Of a stretch of DNA of 64,000 bases, positions 54,558 through 61,545 are shown piece after piece. The notes under the pieces are model-generated. The model was not told the DNA's origin and searched no databases. It saw only the letters and a list, made by a program, of their open reading frames with translations. Source of the stretch: Streptomyces sp. SID13726. GTDB lineage: Bacteria; Actinomycetota; Actinomycetes; Streptomycetales; Streptomycetaceae. The stretch is from the NCBI RefSeq assembly GCF_010548375.1, contig NZ_JAAGLY010000001.1, positions 496,001-560,000 of the forward strand, written 5' to 3'. Position 1 is the stretch's first letter. Each line of letters starts with the position of its first letter. The position numbers and the translations under genes were made by a program.

Positions 54558-56192
54558 TCAGTCCACCGGGCGGGCCCGGTCCACCACCGTCGCCAGATCC
54601 AGGGTCGGCGGCAGGGTGCCGAAGGTCGTACCGCCGTCCGTGCCCAGGCGGGAGGCGCAGAAGGCGTCGGCGACCTCCGGCGGGGCGTGCCGGACCAGCA
54701 GGGAGCCCTGGAGGACCAGGGCCATGCGCTCGGTCAGACGCCTCGCGCGGGCCTCGATCCCGTCCAGGTCGGCCAGTTCGGTGAAGAGGTCCTTCGTCGC
54801 CGCGTCCAGCCGGTGGTCGGCGCCCCGGGACCTGCCGATCTCCATGAGGTAGGCGTCCAGCGAGCGGGGTTCCCGGCGCAGGACGCGCAGGACGTCCAGG
54901 GCCTGGATGTTGCCCGCGCCCTCCCAGACGGAGTTCAGCGGCGACTCGCGGACCAGGCGGGGCAGGCCCGACTCCTCCACGTAGCCGTTGCCGCCCAGGC
55001 ACTCCGCGGCCTCCACGGTGAGCGGGGCGCAGCGCTTGGTGACCCAGTACTTGGCGGTCGGCACCGCGAGCCGGAGGAAGGCGCGCTCCTCCTCGCCGCC
55101 GTCGTCGTAGGCGGCCGCGAGACGCAGTCCGAGCGTGGTCGCGGCCTCGGACTCCAGGGCGAGGTCGGCCAGGACGTTGCGCATCAGCGGCTTGTCGGCC
55201 AGCCTGCCGCCGAAGGCCTCCCGGTGGTCGCAGTGGTGGATCGCCTGCGCGACGGCCTGGCGCATCAGGCCCGCCGAGCCCAGGACGCAGTCGAGCCTGG
55301 TCGCCGCGACCATGTCGATGATCGTGCGGACCCCGCGGCCCTCGTCGCCGACCCGGCGGGCCCAGGTGCGGTCGAACTCGACCTCGGCGGAGGCGTTGGA
55401 GCGGTTGCCGAGCTTGTCCTTGAGGCGCTGGAGGAGAAACGTGTTGCGGGTGCCGTCCTCCAGGACACGCGGGACCAGGAAGCAGGTCAGCCCGCCCGGC
55501 GCCTGCGCGAGGACCAGGAAGCCGTCCGACATGGGGGCCGAGCAGAACCACTTGTGGCCGGTCAGCTCGTAGGTCTCGCCGTCGGGCAGGGGCCGGGCCG
55601 ACGTGGTGTTCGCCCGGACGTCGCTGCCGCCCTGCTTCTCCGTCATCCCCATCCCGAACAGCGCCCCGGCCTTGAGCCGGGCGGGCCGCAGCTCACGGTC
55701 GTAGACCATGGACGTCAGCCGGGGCTCCCACACGGCGGCCAGGTCAGGGTCGGTGCGCAGGGCCGGGACGGCGGCGTGGGTCATCGACAGCGGACAGCAG
55801 TTCCCGGCGTCGACCTGCGTCCACACCAGGAAGGCCGCCGCCCGCCGCACGTGTCCGCCCGGCCGGCCCCAGGCCGCGGTCAGCCCCGCCGAGACGCCCT
55901 TGCCGAGCAGCCGGTGCCAGGCCGGATGGAACTCGACCTCGTCGATACGGTGACCATGGCGGTCGTGGGTGCGCGGCCGGGGCGGGTTCTCGTTCGCCAG
56001 CACCCCCCACTCCTGCACCTGCGCGGAACCGCAGGCCCGTCCGAGCGCCGACAGCTCCCCGCGCACCTCGTCGAGCAGCTCCGGATCGAGATGCCGCTCG
56101 ACGGCCGAGCCCAGGACGCGGTCGGCGCCGTAGACGTCGTAGCCGGTCAGAGCCGGGGGCTGGTTGGTCACGGTATGCGTACTCCCTGCCAT
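54558..56192 (-). CDS. AidB-like acyl-CoA dehydrogenase
   Basis: 544 residues of the acyl-CoA dehydrogenase superfamily, longer than typical members because of an N-terminal extension as in AidB. Marks are FGMGMTEKQGGSDVRANTT (flavin and substrate loop), WFCSAPMSDGFLVLAQ, VPTAKYWVTKRCAPLTVEA and CLGGNGYVEESGLPRLVRESPLNSVWEGAGNIQ (C-terminal FAD site with the catalytic region; quoted in pieces). AidB of E. coli belongs to the adaptive alkylation response and also binds DNA; catalytic substrates are poorly known. ATG 56192 was chosen for the family N-terminus; upstream frame to 56261 is unsupported. Confidence 0.85.
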   Translation of the reverse strand: MAGSTHTVTNQPPALTGYDVYGADRVLGSAVERHLDPELLDEVRGELSALGRACGSAQVQEWGVLANENPPRPRTHDRHGHRIDEVEFHPAWHRLLGKGVSAGLTAAWGRPGGHVRRAAAFLVWTQVDAGNCCPLSMTHAAVPALRTDPDLAAVWEPRLTSMVYDRELRPARLKAGALFGMGMTEKQGGSDVRANTTSARPLPDGETYELTGHKWFCSAPMSDGFLVLAQAPGGLTCFLVPRVLEDGTRNTFLLQRLKDKLGNRSNASAEVEFDRTWARRVGDEGRGVRTIIDMVAATRLDCVLGSAGLMRQAVAQAIHHCDHREAFGGRLADKPLMRNVLADLALESEAATTLGLRLAAAYDDGGEEERAFLRLAVPTAKYWVTKRCAPLTVEAAECLGGNGYVEESGLPRLVRESPLNSVWEGAGNIQALDVLRVLRREPRSLDAYLMEIGRSRGADHRLDAATKDLFTELADLDGIEARARRLTERMALVLQGSLLVRHAPPEVADAFCASRLGTDGGTTFGTLPPTLDLATVVDRARPVD

Positions 56193-56323
56193 GCCTGCGA
56201 AAGTACCCCGGGCCAGGGGCCGGGTCACCTCACGGACACGGCCACGGAAGGTGGCGATCACCGGCCGCCCTCTCCACGTGGGTCGGCACGCGCCGGGCCC
56301 GGTCGCCCGGCCCTCGCACGCCC

Positions 56324-56361
56324 CGGCGCCCGGCCCACGCGGTGACGTGTGCCGGGCGCCG
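56324..56361. terminator. Terminator of the diaminopropionate cluster
   Basis: CGGCGCCCGGC (56324-56334) is perfectly complementary to GCCGGGCGCCG (56351-56361) around a 16-base loop, 16 bp downstream of the minus-strand SbnA-like stop at 56377. It marks the left border of the cluster transcript. Confidence 0.75.
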
Positions 56362-56376
56362 TTGTGGGAGCCCGCC

Positions 56377-57372
56377 TCAGGCCAGGCGCGCCATCACCTC
56401 CGCCGGTTCGTGCTCGTGCTCGTGCAGCGGGTCCGCCTCGGGGACGCCGTGCGGCCAGCCCGACCGGTACACCGTGTCGAGGTAGCGCTCGCCGAGGTCC
56501 GGGGCGATGGCGACCGCGGTGAGGCCGCGGCGGCCGTGGGCGGACAGCCACTGGTGGGCGCCGCTGACGACCGTGCCCGTCGAGCCGCCGAACAGGAAAC
56601 CCCGTGCGGCCAGCCGGCGGCAGACCTGGAGGGTGTCCGGCTCCTCGACCAGGACCACGTCGTCGATGTACGACTTGTCGAGCAGCTCGGGCGGCACGCT
56701 GGTCCCGAGCCCCGGGATCATCCGGAGTCCGGGCGGGCCGCCGAAGGTGACCGAGCCGACGCTGTCCACGGCGACGATCCGCACCGGCCGCCGCCACTGC
56801 CAGAACCAGCGGGCACAGCCCATCAGGGTGCCCGTGGTGCCCGCCCCGACGAACAGCACGTCCAGGTCGGGGAAGCGGCGCGCGATCTCGGGCGCCGTGG
56901 TGCGGTAGTGCGAGCGCCAGTTGCCCTGATTGCTGTACTGGTTGAGCCACACGTACCGCTCGTCCGAGGCGCACAGCGCCCGCACGTAGTTGAGCCGCGC
57001 GCCCAGGTAGCCGTCGTGCAGATCCGGCTCCCTGACCACGTGCACCCGGGTGCCGAGCGCCTCCATCAGGCGGATCGTCGGCAGGTTGCACCGCGAGTCG
57101 GTCACGCACAGGAACCGGTAGCCCCGGCTCGCCGCGATCATGCTCAGGGCCACCCCCAGGTTCCCCGACGACGACTCGACCAGGATCGACCCGGGCCGCA
57201 AAGTGCCGTCGCGTTCGGCCGCGTCCACCATCTCGCGGGCCGCCTTCAGCTTGATCGACCCGGCGAAGTTGAACCCCTCGCACTTGAGGAACAGCGGAAG
57301 TTCCAGCGCCGCCCGCAGGTCGACGTAGAGGTCTGACTCGTTGAACTCCGAAGGATCGGATATGACGGGCAT
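56377..57372 (-). CDS. SbnA-like PLP enzyme for L-2,3-diaminopropionate synthesis
   Basis: 331 residues of the cysteine-synthase fold. The PLP Lys lies in NFAGSIKLKAAREMV (near residue 42), the phosphate loop is VGAGTTGTLMG, and SSSGNLGVALS and GGSTGTVVSG are the substrate and cofactor loops. SbnA joins O-phospho-L-serine with L-glutamate to give N-(1-amino-1-carboxy-2-ethyl)-glutamate, which SbnB oxidises to L-2,3-diaminopropionate. ATG 57372 has GAGGAGGGGGG upstream. It ends the cluster, 32 bp after the SbnB-like gene. Cysteine synthase activity itself is less likely in this context. Confidence 0.88.
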   Translation of the reverse strand: MPVISDPSEFNESDLYVDLRAALELPLFLKCEGFNFAGSIKLKAAREMVDAAERDGTLRPGSILVESSSGNLGVALSMIAASRGYRFLCVTDSRCNLPTIRLMEALGTRVHVVREPDLHDGYLGARLNYVRALCASDERYVWLNQYSNQGNWRSHYRTTAPEIARRFPDLDVLFVGAGTTGTLMGCARWFWQWRRPVRIVAVDSVGSVTFGGPPGLRMIPGLGTSVPPELLDKSYIDDVVLVEEPDTLQVCRRLAARGFLFGGSTGTVVSGAHQWLSAHGRRGLTAVAIAPDLGERYLDTVYRSGWPHGVPEADPLHEHEHEPAEVMARLA

Positions 57373-57404
57373 GACGCCCCCCTCCTCATGCGCCACAAAC
57401 GTGT

Positions 57405-58436
57405 TCAGCCGTACCGGCGCAGCTCGTTGAAGAACCCGTCGACGACGTGCAGTTCGCCGCGCCGGGTCAGTTCGTCGTGGACGAACCGGCCGACGGCGAG
57501 GTCCAGCACCCCCAGCCCGAAGGGGGAGAACACCACCGTCCGGTCCGTCGGGACGGTCACCCGTCCGGTCAGCACGTCGTCGAGCGTGCCGTCGATGAAG
57601 TCCCTGCTCCCCGTGAGCTGTTCGGCCAGATGCGGGGAGGTCTCGGCCTTGAGGCAGTGCTCCACGTCGTCGACGAAGTTGGCGGACGCGAGCAGGATCT
57701 CCGGGTCGAGATCGCGCAGGGAGACATGCAGGACCAGGGGGTGATGGCCGAACCACGACGGATCGTGGACGTGCGGCTTGCCGGCGACCGTGGCGAAGAC
57801 CACCAAGTCGCTGGACCGGATGAGGGATTCGGCCGTGTCGTGCACGACGGCCTTGCCCGCAGCGCCGGACCGCTCCAGATAGCCGCGGAACCCGGCGGCG
57901 CTCTCGGCGGACAGGTCGTGCACGCCCGTCTCCTCGAACTCCCAGCCGGTGGCGGTGAGATGGGTGTGGATGTAGCGGGCGATCAGCCCGGTGCCGACGA
58001 ACCCGACCCGGACCGGGCGGACCCGGCCCGCACTGAGCTTCCCGGCCGCCAGCGCCGCCGACGACGCGGTGCGCGTGGCGCTGATGATCGAACTCTCCAG
58101 GCACGCGAACGGATAGCCGGTGTCCGGGTCGTTGAGGATCAGCACCGCGGAGGCCCGCGGCAGCCCGGACCTGATGTTCTCCGGGAAGCTGGAGACCCAC
58201 TTCAGGCCGTCGACCCTGAGCGGTCCGCCCAGCGAGGCGGGCAGCGCGATGATCCGGGACGACGGACGGTCCGGGAACTTCAGGAAGTACGACGGCGGGT
58301 TCACCGAGTCGCCCGCGCCGTGCAGCCGGTAGACCGCCTCGACCAGTTCGCCGATCTCCGGTTCCCTGCCGTACAGGGCCTGTTGGACCTGTTCGCCGGT
58401 GACCAGGGAGAAGGACGGGATGCCGTCGGTGCTCAT
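57405..58436 (-). CDS. SbnB-like NAD-dependent oxidase for L-2,3-diaminopropionate synthesis
   Basis: 343 residues of the ornithine cyclodeaminase/mu-crystallin family: an N-terminal substrate domain with VNPPSYFLKFPDRPSSRIIALP and GLKWVSSFPEN, and a Rossmann domain with VGFVGTGLIARYIHTHL (near residue 150) for NAD. SbnB releases L-2,3-diaminopropionate and 2-oxoglutarate from the SbnA product. The ATG at 58436 overlaps the dioxygenase stop (ATGA) and the next gene is its SbnA partner, so the pair should be made together. A true ornithine cyclodeaminase is unlikely. Confidence 0.9.
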   Translation of the reverse strand: MSTDGIPSFSLVTGEQVQQALYGREPEIGELVEAVYRLHGAGDSVNPPSYFLKFPDRPSSRIIALPASLGGPLRVDGLKWVSSFPENIRSGLPRASAVLILNDPDTGYPFACLESSIISATRTASSAALAAGKLSAGRVRPVRVGFVGTGLIARYIHTHLTATGWEFEETGVHDLSAESAAGFRGYLERSGAAGKAVVHDTAESLIRSSDLVVFATVAGKPHVHDPSWFGHHPLVLHVSLRDLDPEILLASANFVDDVEHCLKAETSPHLAEQLTGSRDFIDGTLDDVLTGRVTVPTDRTVVFSPFGLGVLDLAVGRFVHDELTRRGELHVVDGFFNELRRYG

Positions 58437-59419
58437 ACGCCACTCACCTCGCAGTCGGTGCGCAGTACCGGGTCGCCGAGCGCGGCCAGCACCTCGCGCG
58501 GCCCCTCGAAGGGTTCACGGCTGTGCGCCGTACGGATGTTGTCGACGAGCAGCAGATCGCCGTCCCGCCAGGGCTCGCGCACGGTGTGGGCCTCGTACAC
58601 CTCGTTGATGGCCCGCACGACGTCCGCGTCGATCGGATCGCCGTCGCCGAAGCGGGTGTTGAAGGGCAGCCCGTCGGCGCCGTACATGTCCACCAGGTAC
58701 TCGCGGACCTCGGGCTCCATGGTCCACTCGCTCAGGAACGCGATCTGGTTGAACCAGCAGGGCAGACCGGAGTCCGGGTGCCGCAGCACCGCGCCGCGCC
58801 GCTGCCGGGTGCGCAGCGAACCGTCCTCCTGCCAGGCGAACTCGATGGCGTGCCGGCGGCAGTAGCGCTCGACGGCGGCGCGGTCGTCCGTGCCGAAGGC
58901 CTCGGCGACCGACGCGCCGATCTCCTCGTTGTACGACCGCGTCAGCAGCCAGCCCTCCCGCTCGAAGCGGGACACGAGGTCGCGGGGCAGGTCCCGCAGC
59001 ACCGCCGAGGCGTCGGCGAGCGCGGTCGCGCCCCCCGACCCGGGCGCCTCGAGACACGCGAACAGCAGCAGGCCGGGGAACTCCAGGCCGTAGCTGATCT
59101 CGTGGTGCATGCACATCTGCTGGTTCGGCGGCCACTTGGTGGACGAGTACACCCCGTCCGCGTAGCGGCGGCGCGGTGCGAAGGGCTCCCGGTCGGGCAT
59201 CAGAGCGTCGGCCAGCCGCCGGAACACCGCCTCGGCGGTCGTGGGATCGGCGAGGCCCAGGCCCCGCACCAGGACGGAGCCGTGCTCCTGGACGAGGGCA
59301 CGCAGCGGATCCTGGTGCTCGGCCGCCCAACTCACCGGGTCGCCGCCCGACTTGGCGTCGAGGACCGGCCGACTGCCGGGGGCCGGATCCAGGTGGGGAA
59401 GGAGATTCGTGGAGGACAT
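58433..59419 (-). CDS. TauD/TfdA-family non-heme iron dioxygenase (HxE type)
   Basis: 328 residues of the 2-oxoglutarate dioxygenase fold. The iron triad is H-x-E, in MCMHHEISYGLEF (near residue 105), plus His in RTAHSREPFEGPREVL (near 298) followed by the 2-oxoglutarate-binding Arg. The Glu instead of Asp is shared with amino-acid beta-hydroxylases such as VioC, AsnO and SyrP, which act on free or carrier-bound amino acids. Within this cluster it may hydroxylate diaminopropionate, free or carrier-bound, or another building block. ATG 59419 has AAAGGAA upstream, 12 bp after the adenylation gene. Confidence 0.87.
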   Translation of the reverse strand: MSSTNLLPHLDPAPGSRPVLDAKSGGDPVSWAAEHQDPLRALVQEHGSVLVRGLGLADPTTAEAVFRRLADALMPDREPFAPRRRYADGVYSSTKWPPNQQMCMHHEISYGLEFPGLLLFACLEAPGSGGATALADASAVLRDLPRDLVSRFEREGWLLTRSYNEEIGASVAEAFGTDDRAAVERYCRRHAIEFAWQEDGSLRTRQRRGAVLRHPDSGLPCWFNQIAFLSEWTMEPEVREYLVDMYGADGLPFNTRFGDGDPIDADVVRAINEVYEAHTVREPWRDGDLLLVDNIRTAHSREPFEGPREVLAALGDPVLRTDCEVSGV

Positions 59420-59431
59420 CTCGGGTTCCTT

Positions 59432-61516
59432 TCAGCTGTGCCCGTCGAGCAGGCCCGCCAGGTCCGCGAGGACCGGGTGGCGCACGACGTCCTTGAGGGT
59501 GATCGCGCGGTCCAGGGCGATCGCGAGACGCACGGCGGACAGCGAGGTGCCGCCGCGGTCGAAGAAGTGGTCGAGCCGGCCGATCCGGTCCACCGCGATG
59601 CCCAGCACCTCGGCCCACGCCTCCGCCAGCCGCCGCTCGCCCGCCGTCACGGGCTCGCCCGCCCCGGTGTCGAGGTCCTCGGCGAGCGCGGTGAGCGTCC
59701 TGCGGTCGGTCTTGCCGTTGGCGGTCAGCGGCAGCCGCTCCCGCCAGTGCACGACCGCGGGCACCATGTACGACGGCAGCGACACGGCCAGCCGCTCCCG
59801 CACCGTGTCCGCGCCGACCGGCTCGGGCCCGGTGCAGAACGCGGCGAGCTGGGTGCCCCGTACGACCACGACGGCCCCGTCGCGCACCCCGTCCACCCGC
59901 AGCAGCGCGTTCTCGATCTCGCCGATCTCGACCCGGAACCCGCGGATCTTGATCTGGGTGTCCCGGCGGCCGAGGAACTCCAGCTTCCCGTCGGACCGCC
60001 AGCGGCCCACGTCACCGCTGCGGTAGAGCCGCTCGCCGGGCCGGTACGGGTCCGCCATGAAGGCGGCCGCCGTGCGCTCGGGGTCGTTGACGTACCCGCG
60101 CCCCACGCACACCCCGGAGAACACGATCTCGCCGGGCGCGCCCAGCGGCACCGGGACCAGGTCCTCGTCGACGACGTACACCCGCACATTGCGCACCGGC
60201 CGCCCGAGCGGCACCCGGTCGCCGTCCGGCACCCGGTCCATGACCTCGTGGTTGGTGTCGTCCGAAGTCTCGGTCAGGCCATAGGCGTTGGCCAGCCTGA
60301 TCCCGGGCGCGGTGGCGAACCAGCGCTGCACCAGCTCCCGCTTCACCGCCTCCCCGGTCACCGACACACAGCGCAGGTCGGCCAGTTCACGCGGCCGCTG
60401 CCCCAACTCGGCCAGCACCGCCTCCAGATACGACGGCACGACCTGGAGCACGTTCACCCGCTCCTCGACCACCGTGTCCACGAACCGCGGCACGTCCAGG
60501 ATCGTCTCCTGCCCGATCACCAGGGTCCGCCCGCCGACCAGCGGCGCGGCGAGCAGCTGCCACAGGGAGATGTCGAAGCACTGCGGCGCGGTCTGCGCGA
60601 CCACGTCGTCCTCGCCGATCCCCAGGTCCTCGATCTTCGCGAGCACATGGTTGACGAACCCGGCGTGCTCGCACATCGCGCCCTTGGGCTCACCGGTGGA
60701 GCCCGACGTGAAGTAGATGTAGGCCAGTTGACCCGCGGTGACGGCGATCCCGAGATCGTCGTCCGCGTGTCCCTCGGCGTAGGCCGCGTCCACCAGGACC
60801 GTCTCGGCCGTCGTACCGGAGAGCGAGCCGGTGCTGCCCTCCTCGGTCAGGACGAGCAGGCAGCGCGCCCGCTGGAGCGTCCTCGCGACCCGCTCGGCCG
60901 GGAAGTGCGGCTCGACCGGCAGATACACCCCGCCCGCCTTGAGCACGCCGAGCACTGCGGCCATCCAGTCCAGGCCGCGCTCCATGACGACGGCGACGAC
61001 ACCCTCGGGCGGCAGACCGCGCACCAGCAGGGCCCGGCCGAGCCGGTTGGCCCGCGCGTTGAGCTCGGCGTACGTCCAGCGTCGCTCGCCCTGTACGGCG
61101 GCGACGGCGTCCGGGTGCTTCTCGACCCGCTCCTCGAAGAGCTCGTGCACCCGGCGGTCCGGGAGTTCCCGGTCCGGGCCCGCCAACTCCTCCAGCTGAA
61201 AGCGGAGTTCGTCCTCGGACAGCAGGCTCGCCCGGTCCGGGTCGGTGAGCGCGGTGACGTGGTAGCCGGCGATACGGGCGGCGGCCCCGGCGTCCAGGAC
61301 GTCGGCGCGGTAGTGCAGCCGCAGGGTGCCGTCGGTGACGGTGACCCGCAGGTCGTCGCCGTGCGCGCCCTCGGTCCCGCCCGGCAGTGCGGCGAGGACC
61401 CGGGTGTGGGCCGTGAGCAGCGCGGCGGGATCGGTGGGCGTCCCGGCGGGCAGCGGGACCGCGTACTGCGCGGTTCCCGGAACCGGACCGGGCGTCCGGT
61501 GCGGAACTGTTTCCAT
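59432..61516 (-). CDS. Free-standing NRPS adenylation and carrier-domain protein
   Basis: 694 residues: an unassigned ~120-residue N-terminal segment, an adenylation domain (about 120-600) with core A3 FTSGSTGEPKG, A4 FDISLWQ, A5 NAYGLTE, A7 YRSGDVGRW, A8 RGFRVEIGEIE and A10 NGKTDR, and a C-terminal carrier domain with 4'-phosphopantetheine Ser in DRGGTSLSAV. There is no condensation, epimerisation or thioesterase domain. My by-eye specificity residues read D-I-W-Q-S-T-A-D-D-K, which I could not match to a known amino acid. ATG 61516 has GGGGGAAAG upstream. It probably activates the cluster's amino acid for the membrane-bound synthetase encoded upstream. Confidence 0.9.
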   Translation of the reverse strand: METVPHRTPGPVPGTAQYAVPLPAGTPTDPAALLTAHTRVLAALPGGTEGAHGDDLRVTVTDGTLRLHYRADVLDAGAAARIAGYHVTALTDPDRASLLSEDELRFQLEELAGPDRELPDRRVHELFEERVEKHPDAVAAVQGERRWTYAELNARANRLGRALLVRGLPPEGVVAVVMERGLDWMAAVLGVLKAGGVYLPVEPHFPAERVARTLQRARCLLVLTEEGSTGSLSGTTAETVLVDAAYAEGHADDDLGIAVTAGQLAYIYFTSGSTGEPKGAMCEHAGFVNHVLAKIEDLGIGEDDVVAQTAPQCFDISLWQLLAAPLVGGRTLVIGQETILDVPRFVDTVVEERVNVLQVVPSYLEAVLAELGQRPRELADLRCVSVTGEAVKRELVQRWFATAPGIRLANAYGLTETSDDTNHEVMDRVPDGDRVPLGRPVRNVRVYVVDEDLVPVPLGAPGEIVFSGVCVGRGYVNDPERTAAAFMADPYRPGERLYRSGDVGRWRSDGKLEFLGRRDTQIKIRGFRVEIGEIENALLRVDGVRDGAVVVVRGTQLAAFCTGPEPVGADTVRERLAVSLPSYMVPAVVHWRERLPLTANGKTDRRTLTALAEDLDTGAGEPVTAGERRLAEAWAEVLGIAVDRIGRLDHFFDRGGTSLSAVRLAIALDRAITLKDVVRHPVLADLAGLLDGHS

Positions 61517-61545
61517 GACTTTCTTTCCCCCTGTTTTTTCTTCGT

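Noticed and set aside
56377..58436. Staphyloferrin B-type siderophore cluster
   Set aside because: SbnA- and SbnB-like genes alone suggested it, but no NIS synthetase (IucA/IucC), decarboxylase or siderophore transporter is in the window and a Pls-type synthetase is present instead. Genes beyond the right edge could still change this.
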